Shown: positions 55,501 through 63,840 of the stretch, one piece after another | How positions within the stretch are numbered: the first letter of the stretch is position 1 | Layout of the letters: every line of letters starts with the position of its first letter | NCBI RefSeq assembly: GCF_958445495.1 | Contig: NZ_CAUCSQ010000007.1 | Location: 62,001 to 126,000, forward strand | Source: an uncultured Bacteroides sp. | Lineage (GTDB): Bacteria; Bacteroidota; Bacteroidia; Bacteroidales; Bacteroidaceae | DNA: 64,000 bases | Reading direction: 5' to 3' | Translations under genes and position numbers: made by a program | The notes under the pieces: model-generated | Databases searched by the model: none | Told to the model about the DNA's origin: nothing | Seen by the model: only the letters and a program-made list of their open reading frames with translations

Positions 55501-56577
55501 TACGGACGGGGACCGTGGAACAATTACAACGACCGCCGCACCGGTTCTTTCATTGAAATACACCGGAGTACGGTAAAAGAACAGTATGTCGGTTTCCCAA
55601 AACCGCAAAGCATGGGCAACCGGGAGGAAGTACGCTGGTGCGCACTGACTGACAAGCAAGGGAACGGAGTCGAGTTTGTGGCGAACAAACCGATGTCGGC
55701 TTCCGCACTGCCGTGGTCTGCCATGGAAATGACGCTTGCGCCTCACCCTTACCAATTACCGGAATCAACCGGGACTCACCTGCACCTGGATTTGGCTGTA
55801 ACCGGCCTGGGAGGAAACAGTTGCGGACAGGGCGCCCCGTTGGAACCCGACCGTGTGAAAGCCGGCAACCACTCGATGAGTTTTATTATCCGTCCCGTCA
55901 ACGATGCCGCATTTGTCAAAACCGCCAATGTAGCCATGTGCGGGGAAATACCTCTCTCCGTTTCCCGTGACCGGAGCGGAAAAGTGACAATCTCCACTCA
56001 AAAAGAAAATGCCTCCATCATTTACACATTAAATGAGAACAAGAAAAAACATACTTATACGGGACCGTTCGAATTGCGGGAAGGGGGAGTAGTGACAGCT
56101 TGTTATAAGGATAATCCCGCCATTTCCGCCACGATGGCGTTCGATAAGATAGAAAGCATCCCGATGACGGTGATTTATGCATCCAGTGAAGAAACGGGCG
56201 GCGGCGACGCTTCCCATCTGGTAGACGGCGACTTAAATACAACGTGGCACACCATGTATTCCGTTACCGTGGCGAAATATCCCCATTGGGTGGATTTTGA
56301 TGCCGGCGAAGTGAAAACGGTTAAAGGTTTCATTTATCTGCCCCGTCAGGACGGCGGTACGAACGGCAATATCAAAGATTACCAGTTGCAGGTGAGCATG
56401 GACGGCAAATCCTGGAGCGACGCGGTAGCCAAAGGAAGTTTCCGGAAAGAAAAAAAGGAACAGCGTGTCATTCTGGACAACCCCGTGCAGGCGCGTTATA
56501 TACGTTTCACCGGATTGAGCTCCCAAAACGGCGCGGACTTTGCGGGAGGAGCGGAATTCACCGTAATTGCGGACTGA
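52531..56577 (+). CDS. LacZ-type GH2 beta-galactosidase with C-terminal F5/8 domain
   Basis: A 1348-residue exported enzyme (signal peptide to TANAQ). It has the full five-domain LacZ layout: sugar-binding, Ig-like, TIM barrel with acid/base Glu535 (LGNEAGPG) and nucleophile Glu598 (SEYAHSMGN), second Ig-like, and Bgal_small (RAPTDNDNW). Added at the C-terminus are a chitobiase-C-like beta domain (about 1150-1205, ASIIYTLNENKKKHTYTGPFEL) and an F5/8 type C domain (about 1215-1345, HLVDGDLNTTWHTMY). In a locus with an M60 peptidase and an alpha-GalNAcase-type GH31, removal of galactose from core-1 (T antigen) or other mucin chains is the natural reading. The linkage is not proven. Confidence 0.94.
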   Translation: MRKEILYLMSAWAVVMTANAQTLPLKGFDYAVTGSPTGKEWESPEQLALNKEQPHSWFFTFADMESARNVLPEHSDYYQSLNGKWKFHWAGNPGERPADFYQPAFDVSGWDEVTVPMQWNVAGIQKDGSLKYGTPIYANQPVIFKHTVAVDDWRGGVMRTPPQDWTTYKHRNEVGSYRRTFTVPEDWTGREIYINFDGVSSFFYLWVNGHYVGFSKNSRNTSSFNITPYLNEKGENIVAAEVYRNSDGSFLEAQDMFRLPGIFRTVSLTSTAKVQVRDFRVFPRLDSNYENGTIRVEADLRNLGGKRIKDYSLTYSLYANRLYSDENIPVSGVTGTVSIAKLEKGESISTEAVLHIDSPRKWSAEAPYRYTLVGQLKDKKGKVMEIFSTALGFCQVEIKDTPASEDEFGLAGRYYYVNGKTVKLKGVNRQEINPATGNAISHKQMEEEIMLMKRGNINHVRNSHYSCDPHWYYLCDKYGIYLEDEANIESHEYYYGKESLSHVPEFEAAHVARVMELAHAHVNHPSVVIWSLGNEAGPGQNFVSAYKALHAFDPSRPVQYERNNEIVDMGSNQYPSIGWMQGAVTGKYKIKYPFHVSEYAHSMGNAVGNLIDYWEAIESTNFFCGAAIWDWVDQALYYYDRHTGERFWAYGGDFGDKPNSGMFCMNGILLPDHSPKPAFYEVKKVYQNVGVKAIDMQKGKIEIFNKNYFTSLDGYKLVWSLYKDGEKIKESDELITAKPVVGPREKVACTIPYKYGDMETGSEYFVKIQFLLAEDMPWAPSGFVQMEEQLPVKAAGKKISMQEVTASLERPVVDKSEDYMTVTGKGFTVKFDNRQGTVHSLEYNGRKVLRDGEGPRLDALRAPTDNDNWAYRQWFEKGLHNLKHKVLEYAWVNEAKKNDNFIQLMYTIESQAPNAASLEGGTSGRYQVKELADRPFGPDDFKFTTNQIWTIYPDGSIELQSNITSNDAGLVLARLGYVMQLPDELQQYTYYGRGPWNNYNDRRTGSFIEIHRSTVKEQYVGFPKPQSMGNREEVRWCALTDKQGNGVEFVANKPMSASALPWSAMEMTLAPHPYQLPESTGTHLHLDLAVTGLGGNSCGQGAPLEPDRVKAGNHSMSFIIRPVNDAAFVKTANVAMCGEIPLSVSRDRSGKVTISTQKENASIIYTLNENKKKHTYTGPFELREGGVVTACYKDNPAISATMAFDKIESIPMTVIYASSEETGGGDASHLVDGDLNTTWHTMYSVTVAKYPHWVDFDAGEVKTVKGFIYLPRQDGGTNGNIKDYQLQVSMDGKSWSDAVAKGSFRKEKKEQRVILDNPVQARYIRFTGLSSQNGADFAGGAEFTVIAD

Positions 56578-56644
56578 TATCCCGCAGGACATTTTATTTG
56601 CAGATTATTTTTATACCTGACGAACTATTTATTTTGATAATGAT

Positions 56645-59600
56645 ATGAATATAAACCTACATTTTGCACGAACGGTCTGCATATCCGTTTGTCTCTTGTG
56701 CCTGCCGTCTTTGACAAAGGCGGAGAAACAGCCTGTACCGACGGTGACCGGTGCGGAACTCCTGAATCCTGCAGCCGTAGAAGTCCTTTTTTCCGACCGG
56801 CAACGGCTGACGATTGATTTTTACGGGGAAAATATTTTCCGTATGTTTCAGGATAATCACGGCGGGACCATCCGCGAACCTCATGCCGTACCCGAAGCCC
56901 GGATATTGGCGGATTGCCCCCGCCGGAAACCGGGGAAACTGGCTTTATCGGATAAAGGAGAGGTTATCTCCATCTCCACCGATAAAATACGGATTGACAT
57001 AAACAAACGCAGCACTCTTTTTAAAATTACGGATATCATACGCGGAAAGGTAGTGGCGGAGTCTGTGAAACCCGTTGATTTCCAAGAGAAACAGGTGACT
57101 TTGTTTTTGAAGGAAAACCCCGATGAATATTTTTACGGCGGCGGAGTGCAAAACGGACGTTTCTCCCATAAGGGAAAAAGCATCCGTATTGTAAATACCA
57201 ACCAGTGGACAGACGGCGGCGTCGCTTCTCCGACTCCGTTTTACTGGTCTACGGCAGGATATGGCATGATGTGGCATACGTTTCGCCCCGGATTGTATGA
57301 TTTCGGCGGAACGGATAAAGGAATCGCCCGCCTGAGCCACGAGACGGATTACCTGGACGTGTTCTTTATGGTGAACGACACTGCCGTTTCTTTATTGAAC
57401 GATTTTTACCAACTGACCGGCAATCCTGTCTTAATACCGAAATTCGGTTTTTATGAAGGACACCTCAACGCTTACAACCGCGATTATTGGAAAGAGGATG
57501 AAAAAGGCATTCTTTTTGAGGACGGGAAGAAATACAAGGAAAGCCAGAAGAATAACGGAGGTATCAAAGAATCGCTGAACGGCGAGAAGGACAACTACCA
57601 GTTTTCGGCACGTGCCGTAATCGACCGTTATAATGCGGCTGATATGCCTCTGGGATGGTTATTGCCCAACGACGGTTACGGGGCCGGATACGGGCAGGCT
57701 GCTACTCTGGACGGCAACATCCGGAATTTGAAGGAGTTGGGAGAGTATGCCCGCCGGAAAGGAGTGGAAATCGGTTTGTGGACCCAATCCGACCTGCATC
57801 CGAAAAAAGGGGTAGAGCCCCTGTTGCAACGCGATATCGTGAAAGAGGTGCGTGACGCGGGGGTACGTGTTTTGAAAACCGATGTGGCATGGGTGGGAGC
57901 CGGCTATTCATTCGGGCTCAACGGAGTAGCCGATGTGGCGCATATCATGCCTTATTACGGCAACAACGCCCGTCCGTTCATCATCTCGCTGGACGGTTGG
58001 GCGGGAACGCAACGCTATGCGGGAATATGGTCGGGCGACCAGACCGGAGGAGAGTGGGAATATATCCGTTTCCATATTCCGACCTATATAGGTTCCGGAC
58101 TTTCCGGGCAACCGAACATCACATCAGATATGGACGGTATTTTCGGCGGAAAGAATGTGCCTGTCAATGTACGCGATTTCCAATGGAAAACATTCACCCC
58201 GATGCAACTCAACATGGACGGTTGGGGAGCTAATCCCAAGTATCCCCAGGCATTGGGCGAACCCGCCACATCCATCAACCGCTGGTATTTGAAGATGAAA
58301 TCGGAATTCATGCCGTATGCATACAGTATCGCCCGTGAAGCGGTGGACGGAAAACCGATGGTACGCGCCATGTTCCTTGAAGCCCCGAATGATTATACAC
58401 TGGGAACCGCTACCCGCTACCAATACATGTACGGCCCTTATATACTGGTTGCTCCCATATATCAGAATACGCAAGCGGATGAAAAAGGCAATGACCTTCG
58501 TAACGGCATTTACCTGCCTGAGGGCAACTGGATAGATTATTTCACGGGAGATATTTACAAAGGCGGAAGAATCATCAACAATTTCGACGCTCCTTTGTGG
58601 AAACTCCCCGTATTCATCAAGCAGGGAGCCATTTTGCCGATGACTGCCGCACACAACAATATCCGGCAAATGGACAGGCAGACACGTACATACGAACTGT
58701 ATCCGGGAGGAAAAACGGAATTTACGGAATATGACGACGACGGGGTTACCGAAAGTTATCGTTACGGAAAGTTCGCCACAACCCGGATTGTATCCGCTGT
58801 TGAGGGAGATAAGCTGACCGTCAGTGTAGAGCCTGCTCAAGGAGAATTTGACGGGATGGTTACGGAGAAGGCTACGAATTTCCGTATCAACGTCACCGGA
58901 CAGCCTAAAAAGATAACGGCGCGCATCGGAGGGAAAAAAGTGAAGCTTTCTCCTGCCGCTTCCAAGGAAGAACTGGAAAAGGGCACGAACGTGTATTATT
59001 ATGAAGCCGCTCCCGAAATGAACCGGTTCTCGACTCCCGACAGTGAATTGAGCCGGCTGCAGGTCGTAAAGAACCCGGTGGTTCACGTAAAACTGGCGGC
59101 TACGGATATCACCCGGAATGACGTGTCGCTGGAGATGAAAGGTTTCGTCTTTGCTCCCGCCGATAAATTGCTGGCAAATGACGGAACACTGGATACCCCC
59201 GAAGTACGGATAGCGGATGAGAATATCGGAGCTTACGCGCTGACTCCTTCATGGAAGAAGATTGGCAATGCAGACTTTTACGAAATAGAATTCAACGGCA
59301 TGCTGTACAGTTCCATCCGCAATACGGAACTGTTGTTCGAAGATTTGCGTCCCGAAACGAAATATACCTTCAAAGTACGTGCGGTCAACGCTTCCGGAAC
59401 CTCGGACTGGGCTGACATAAACGTGACGACCCAATCCGACCCGCTGGAATTCGCTATTCGCGGCATTGAAGGAGAGACGACTTGTCCGAACCAAGGCGGC
59501 CAAGGCATCAATAAGTTATTTAATTTCGACGAGGGAGATACATGGCATACCAAATGGGGAATGTCCGTCGTTCCGTTCGAACTCGTAATTGATTTGAAGA

Positions 59601-60463
59601 GTATCAACCAATTGGATAAATTCCAATACCTGCCCCGCCAGGACGCCGGCAACGGCACGCTCGGAAAGGGAGTTGTTTATTACAGCATGGATAAGGCGGT
59701 TTGGACGGAAAGCGGAACATTCGACTGGAAAGGCGCCGATGTGAAAACTTTCACTTTCAAAGAACGCCCGACAGCACGCTATATCAAACTCTCGGTAACG
59801 GACGGTGCGGGCGGTTACGGTTCCGGACGCGAATTGTATGTTTTCAAGGTTCCGGGCTCGGAAAGTTATATTCCGGGAGATATCAACCAGGATAAGCTGG
59901 TGGACGAAAATGATTTGACTTCCTATATGAATTATACGGGCTTGCGCCGCGGAGATTCCGATTTTGAAGGATATATCAGCAAAGGGGACTTGAATAATAA
60001 CGGACTAATCGACGCATACGATATTTCTGCCGTAACGACCCGGTTGGAATCCGGAGTAAGCAAGCGCCAAATACCGGCTGTCTCCGGGGAGATTATTGCC
60101 GTACCCTCCAAGAAGGCGTACGAGAAAGGCGAAACGGTGGAAATCCGCGTGTCGGGCAAAGGACTGCGTTCTGTCAATGCGCTCAGTTTCGCCTTGCCTT
60201 ACGACCCCCAAATATTGGAATATGTAGGTGTCGATATGCCGGGTATGAAGGAAATGAGGAACCTTACTTATGACCGTTTGCACACCAACGGGACAAAAGC
60301 GTTGTATCCTACATTCGTAAATGTCGGCGAGAAAGAGTATCTGGAAGGGGACAGCGAATTATTTACCGTCAAATTTAAAGCGAAATCCGCATTCCGTTTC
60401 AATCTCCAGCCCATTGACGGCATATTGGTGGATAAATTCCTGAACATGAAAAAGTTCTGGTAA
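56645..60463 (+). CDS. GH31 (alpha-N-acetylgalactosaminidase type) with FnIII, F5/8, dockerin- and cohesin-like modules
   Basis: A 1272-residue exported enzyme (signal peptide to SLTKA). The GH31 barrel shows nucleophile Asp413 in LKTDVAWVGAGYSFGLNG and acid/base Asp465 in WSGDQTGGEW, 52 residues apart. The DVAWVGxGYSFG form is what I recall for the alpha-GalNAcase subgroup (Nag31-like), not the alpha-glucosidase or xylosidase form. C-terminal modules: FnIII (about 850-930), F5/8 type C (about 935-1072), two dockerin-like Ca loops (GDINQDKLVDENDL and KGDLNNNGLIDAYD, about 1077-1136), and a cohesin-like beta domain (about 1146-1272) beginning AVPSKKAYEKGETVEIRV. It would strip GalNAc (Tn antigen) from mucin peptides. 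It lies 67 bases after the GH2 gene. Confidence 0.92.
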   Translation: MNINLHFARTVCISVCLLCLPSLTKAEKQPVPTVTGAELLNPAAVEVLFSDRQRLTIDFYGENIFRMFQDNHGGTIREPHAVPEARILADCPRRKPGKLALSDKGEVISISTDKIRIDINKRSTLFKITDIIRGKVVAESVKPVDFQEKQVTLFLKENPDEYFYGGGVQNGRFSHKGKSIRIVNTNQWTDGGVASPTPFYWSTAGYGMMWHTFRPGLYDFGGTDKGIARLSHETDYLDVFFMVNDTAVSLLNDFYQLTGNPVLIPKFGFYEGHLNAYNRDYWKEDEKGILFEDGKKYKESQKNNGGIKESLNGEKDNYQFSARAVIDRYNAADMPLGWLLPNDGYGAGYGQAATLDGNIRNLKELGEYARRKGVEIGLWTQSDLHPKKGVEPLLQRDIVKEVRDAGVRVLKTDVAWVGAGYSFGLNGVADVAHIMPYYGNNARPFIISLDGWAGTQRYAGIWSGDQTGGEWEYIRFHIPTYIGSGLSGQPNITSDMDGIFGGKNVPVNVRDFQWKTFTPMQLNMDGWGANPKYPQALGEPATSINRWYLKMKSEFMPYAYSIAREAVDGKPMVRAMFLEAPNDYTLGTATRYQYMYGPYILVAPIYQNTQADEKGNDLRNGIYLPEGNWIDYFTGDIYKGGRIINNFDAPLWKLPVFIKQGAILPMTAAHNNIRQMDRQTRTYELYPGGKTEFTEYDDDGVTESYRYGKFATTRIVSAVEGDKLTVSVEPAQGEFDGMVTEKATNFRINVTGQPKKITARIGGKKVKLSPAASKEELEKGTNVYYYEAAPEMNRFSTPDSELSRLQVVKNPVVHVKLAATDITRNDVSLEMKGFVFAPADKLLANDGTLDTPEVRIADENIGAYALTPSWKKIGNADFYEIEFNGMLYSSIRNTELLFEDLRPETKYTFKVRAVNASGTSDWADINVTTQSDPLEFAIRGIEGETTCPNQGGQGINKLFNFDEGDTWHTKWGMSVVPFELVIDLKSINQLDKFQYLPRQDAGNGTLGKGVVYYSMDKAVWTESGTFDWKGADVKTFTFKERPTARYIKLSVTDGAGGYGSGRELYVFKVPGSESYIPGDINQDKLVDENDLTSYMNYTGLRRGDSDFEGYISKGDLNNNGLIDAYDISAVTTRLESGVSKRQIPAVSGEIIAVPSKKAYEKGETVEIRVSGKGLRSVNALSFALPYDPQILEYVGVDMPGMKEMRNLTYDRLHTNGTKALYPTFVNVGEKEYLEGDSELFTVKFKAKSAFRFNLQPIDGILVDKFLNMKKFW

Positions 60464-60486
60464 CCCGGAAGGCGGGGAAAAACCAT

Positions 60487-62049
60487 ATGAAAAAACAATA
60501 TAAAAGAAACAGCTTTATGAGAAACTATCAAAGTTTATTTTTATGCACCGGCGTGTTTTCCGTATTCTCTGCGGGGATACATGCAAAAGAACAGAAATCG
60601 TCTCCGAATATAATCTTTATCCTGTGTGACGACATGGGATACGGAGACTTGGGATGTTACGGGCAGAAATACATCCAGACTCCCAACATCGACAGGATGG
60701 CACAGGAAGGGATGCGTTTCACACAAGCATACGCGGGAAGCCCGGTGAGCGCTCCTTCCCGCGCTTCCCTGATGACAGGGCAACATTCCGGGCACGGGCA
60801 TGTGCGCGGCAATAAGGAATACTGGCCGGAATCCCCGGTCATCATGTATGGCAACAATAAAGAATGGAGCATTGTCGGTCAGGAACCGTATGCCCCCGGG
60901 CACATCATCTTGCCTGAGATAATGAAGAAAAACGGTTATACGACGGGAATGTTCGGAAAATGGGCAGGCGGATACGAAGGTTCCTGCTCGACACCGGACA
61001 AACGGGGAATCGACGAGTTTTACGGATTTATCTGCCAGTTCCAAGCGCATCTGTATTATCCCAATTTCCTGAACCGTTACAGCACTTCCAAAGGTGACAC
61101 GGCCACGATACGTGTTATAATGGAAGATAACATCAAATATCCCATGTACGGGGACGATTATAAGAAACGCCCCCAGTATTCGGCGGATATCATTCATAAG
61201 GAGGCTATGCAATGGCTGGATTCCCAAGACGGCGAACAACCCTTCTACGGCTTTTTTACCTATACTTTGCCGCATGCCGAACTCAGCCAACCCAACGACT
61301 CTATTTTGAAACATTATAAAAAACGCTTTTTTGAGGATAAGACCTGGGGCGGCAGCCAAGGCTCCCGCTATAATCCGGTAGTACATACGCATGCCGAATT
61401 TGCCGGAATGATTACCCGCCTTGACGCATACGTAGGGGAGATTCTTGCCAAACTGAAAGAAAAAGGGCTGGAGGAGAACACGCTGGTGATATTCAGCAGC
61501 GACAACGGGCCTCACGAGGAAGGGGGAGCCGATCCCGCCTTTTTCGGGCGTGACGGCAAATTGAGAGGTTTGAAACGCCAGTGTTACGAAGGAGGAATCC
61601 GTATTCCGTTTATCGCCTATTGGCCGGGACATGTTCCCGCAGGAACCGTAAACGAACACCAACTGGCATTTTATGACGTCATGCCGACCTTCTGTGAGTT
61701 GATAGGAGACAAGAAGTTCCCTAAGAAATATCTGAATAAAAAAGACAAAAACGATTGTTTTGACGGAATCTCTTTCTTACCCACCCTGTTAGGCGACGAC
61801 GCCCGGCAACAACGGCATGAATTCCTTTATTGGGAATTTCATGAAACGAACCAGATAGGAGTACGGATGGGAGACTGGAAGCTGTTGGTAAAAAATGGAA
61901 AAACGTTCTTATACGATTTGTCGAAAGACATCCACGAAGACCGTGACATAGCCAAACAGCATCCGGACATCGTAAAACAGATGGTCGATATCATCATGCG
62001 CGAGCATACGCCCAGCGAGTTATTCCATGTCACCCTGCCTGAGATGTAG
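60487..62049 (+). CDS. S1-family sulfatase, Ser-type, exported
   Basis: A 520-residue type I sulfatase. The metal site opens with NIIFILCDDMGYGD. The formylglycine motif is SAPSR (Ser88) followed by ASLMTGQ, so maturation needs an anaerobic sulfatase-maturating enzyme. SSDNGPHEEGG, the Lys of LRGLKRQCYEGGIR, and the C-terminal GVRMGDWKLL complete the family pattern. The signal peptide may start at 60487 or at the ATG at 60517 (MRNYQSLFLC). It ends the mucin-type locus, 23 bases after GH31. It probably removes a sulfate cap from galactose or a hexosamine; which one cannot be read here. Confidence 0.94.
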   Translation: MKKQYKRNSFMRNYQSLFLCTGVFSVFSAGIHAKEQKSSPNIIFILCDDMGYGDLGCYGQKYIQTPNIDRMAQEGMRFTQAYAGSPVSAPSRASLMTGQHSGHGHVRGNKEYWPESPVIMYGNNKEWSIVGQEPYAPGHIILPEIMKKNGYTTGMFGKWAGGYEGSCSTPDKRGIDEFYGFICQFQAHLYYPNFLNRYSTSKGDTATIRVIMEDNIKYPMYGDDYKKRPQYSADIIHKEAMQWLDSQDGEQPFYGFFTYTLPHAELSQPNDSILKHYKKRFFEDKTWGGSQGSRYNPVVHTHAEFAGMITRLDAYVGEILAKLKEKGLEENTLVIFSSDNGPHEEGGADPAFFGRDGKLRGLKRQCYEGGIRIPFIAYWPGHVPAGTVNEHQLAFYDVMPTFCELIGDKKFPKKYLNKKDKNDCFDGISFLPTLLGDDARQQRHEFLYWEFHETNQIGVRMGDWKLLVKNGKTFLYDLSKDIHEDRDIAKQHPDIVKQMVDIIMREHTPSELFHVTLPEM

Positions 62050-62088
62050 GGAACATCCTAAAAAATCGACCGTAGAATGAATGTACCG

Positions 62089-62124
62089 TTTCGGCAGGAA
62101 AAGATTTTATTTTTCCTGCCGAAA
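62089..62124. terminator. Bidirectional terminator between sulfatase and DUF3440 genes
   Basis: A perfect 14-bp stem TTTCGGCAGGAAAA / TTTTCCTGCCGAAA lies between two convergent genes. Confidence 0.8.
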
Positions 62125-62245
62125 TAATTTAAATCCCTAAGGACTTCTTTCCACAACCTTTTTTCGGACCACCCGATACCCGCATATACGGGCTCTTGCA
62201 AAACGGTTCGGCATCTTTACCGGTATTCCGGAAAACGTCTCTGAA

Positions 62246-63538
62246 TCATCCGTCCAAATGGTTGTATTTTTTTAAGGCGTTGTTTTTTCTTTCCGTTTCC
62301 TCTTTAGTCAGGGAAAATCCCATATACTTACAAGTATGGTCGTTGCGCAAAATACAAATGCACATCCGTTTGTAAGTGGGTATCTCTTTGAATTCTTCGA
62401 TGTCGATGTCGTCCAGATAATCCATCATTACGGGTTTCTTGTCAGTCTTGTAGTTCGTACTGTCGCCCACCACTATCGGAACATTCCGGTCTTTCAGCTT
62501 CTGTATCACCTTATCGCTCAAACATCCTCCTTTCGTGCGCCAGAACTTGATACTCGTGTTCAGCTTCTTCGTATATCTCTTGCGGGTATATTCGGGTAAG
62601 GTGGATAGCAGGAATTCCATAAACGATTTCCAGGTATATCCTTCGGGAAGACGGATGCTTTGCCTGCCCATCGCATGGGTGCTTCCGTAAATGCCGGAAA
62701 AGTTCACCCCGTTCACCCGGCCAATCATTTTTCCCCATGTCACGGGGTCTATCACTTTATACAATGCAAGGCTTTCGATTGCTTCACTGATGAACGGGCT
62801 CGCGACACGCTGGCGGTCCAGGCTTATTCCCGCCTGATAATAGAGATTGTACAGGTGGTTGTAATCCCATTTGAACTTGCCGTTAGCCACCCAGATGTCC
62901 GTGGTCTTCCAGTCGTAGATAGGATAGAAATTATATATGTCTTCATCTATTTTCGTACTCCATTCATAGTTTTTATACGCTTCCTTCACATTCCTGTAAA
63001 TCGTACGCCAACGGTTGTAACTTTCCTGGGTACGGATACCGACCAGGCAACAGGTACGTTTCGCTCCCTTCTTTGCATGTATCCAGCGTGAAAACTCGAC
63101 TTGAAAATCGTAATCCCACATTCTCTTATTGTAGAAAGGAAAATCCTTTATCGTCATGGCATCATCGGGCAAGGGACGTACCCAGGTGTTTTTCACCTTT
63201 TCATCCCAGGGACGCCAATAATTCTGATACATCGACGTACAGGTAGTGACCCGAAAAGGCACGCAAACCCGGTACACGTCAATGATATCGCGGTTTTCTT
63301 TGAAAGTACGGTTAATATAATCGACAGTCATCGAGTACTGTATCTCGTAATCTATGTGGAAAACCCCTATGCGGACATTAAGATTATGCTTACGGATATA
63401 ATCAATGCATAAATTGAGCAATACCCCGCTATCCTTTCCGCCGGAGAAAGAAATATAAATATTGTCAAAGTCCTGAAAGATAACCCTTAGTCTTTCCTGT
63501 ACCAGCTCATATACATTTTTCTGAATCGTCGCACTCAT
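62246..63538 (-). CDS. DUF3440/IbrA-like PAPS-reductase-superfamily protein
   Basis: A 430-residue protein with the ATP-pyrophosphatase loop FSGGKDSGVLL (residues about 31-41) of the PAPS reductase/adenine nucleotide hydrolase superfamily. RTCCLVGIRTQESYNRW and TKGGCLSDKVIQKL follow. It ends in a Cys-containing segment, KRMCICILRNDHTCKYMGF, matching DUF3440 (IbrA). IbrA was found as a regulator of immunoglobulin-binding genes in E. coli; its biochemical role is not settled. IbrA genes are normally followed by an IbrB/ParB-like partner. Here the gene downstream is the convergent sulfatase, so the partner is absent from this window. It is probably not a sulfate-assimilation enzyme. Confidence 0.85.
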   Translation of the reverse strand: MSATIQKNVYELVQERLRVIFQDFDNIYISFSGGKDSGVLLNLCIDYIRKHNLNVRIGVFHIDYEIQYSMTVDYINRTFKENRDIIDVYRVCVPFRVTTCTSMYQNYWRPWDEKVKNTWVRPLPDDAMTIKDFPFYNKRMWDYDFQVEFSRWIHAKKGAKRTCCLVGIRTQESYNRWRTIYRNVKEAYKNYEWSTKIDEDIYNFYPIYDWKTTDIWVANGKFKWDYNHLYNLYYQAGISLDRQRVASPFISEAIESLALYKVIDPVTWGKMIGRVNGVNFSGIYGSTHAMGRQSIRLPEGYTWKSFMEFLLSTLPEYTRKRYTKKLNTSIKFWRTKGGCLSDKVIQKLKDRNVPIVVGDSTNYKTDKKPVMMDYLDDIDIEEFKEIPTYKRMCICILRNDHTCKYMGFSLTKEETERKNNALKKYNHLDG

Positions 63539-63840
63539 ATTAGCATTCTAATTAGAAGCGAAATTAGCTAAAATTAAAATCCAAAGTCTTAAATTTACTT
63601 ATTTTAAGATTTTAATTTTCCATTCTTACGGAATAATCCCCGTTCCTTCGGTGTATAAAAGCGGTCTGTTAAAAGAGGGCTGTTTCCGGACTTGCCTTAC
63701 TCCCGGCATAAGAAAAATAAATTTAACGGCTTTAGCCGGACCTGGAAAATTAATGTATGAAGAATAGGACAGTTCATGCATTTTTTTGTACTTTTGCACT
63801 CTGTTTTAACACTCTGGAAAACTTTAAATAGAAAAATATA
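63539..63840. other. AT-rich divergent region between DUF3440 and proS
   Basis: No gene is seen in these 302 bases. A 12-bp inverted repeat AAAATTAAAATC (63570-63581) / GATTTTAATTTT (63608-63619) contains a nested TCTTAAA/TTTAAGA stem and lies just upstream of the DUF3440 start, where it could act as an operator. The proS -7 element lies at the right end. Confidence 0.5.
63789..63796 (+). promoter_or_regulatory. Putative -7 element of proS
   Basis: TACTTTTG followed by CA matches TAnnTTTG, 44 bases before the proS start codon. Confidence 0.6.

Noticed and set aside
60541..61662. 373-codon open frame on the - strand across the sulfatase
   Set aside because: Antisense shadow; the + strand frame has the full sulfatase pattern.
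62246..63538. PAPS reductase for sulfate assimilation linked to the sulfatase
   Set aside because: The DUF3440 tail and length fit the IbrA group better than assimilatory CysH, and the gene is on the opposite strand.
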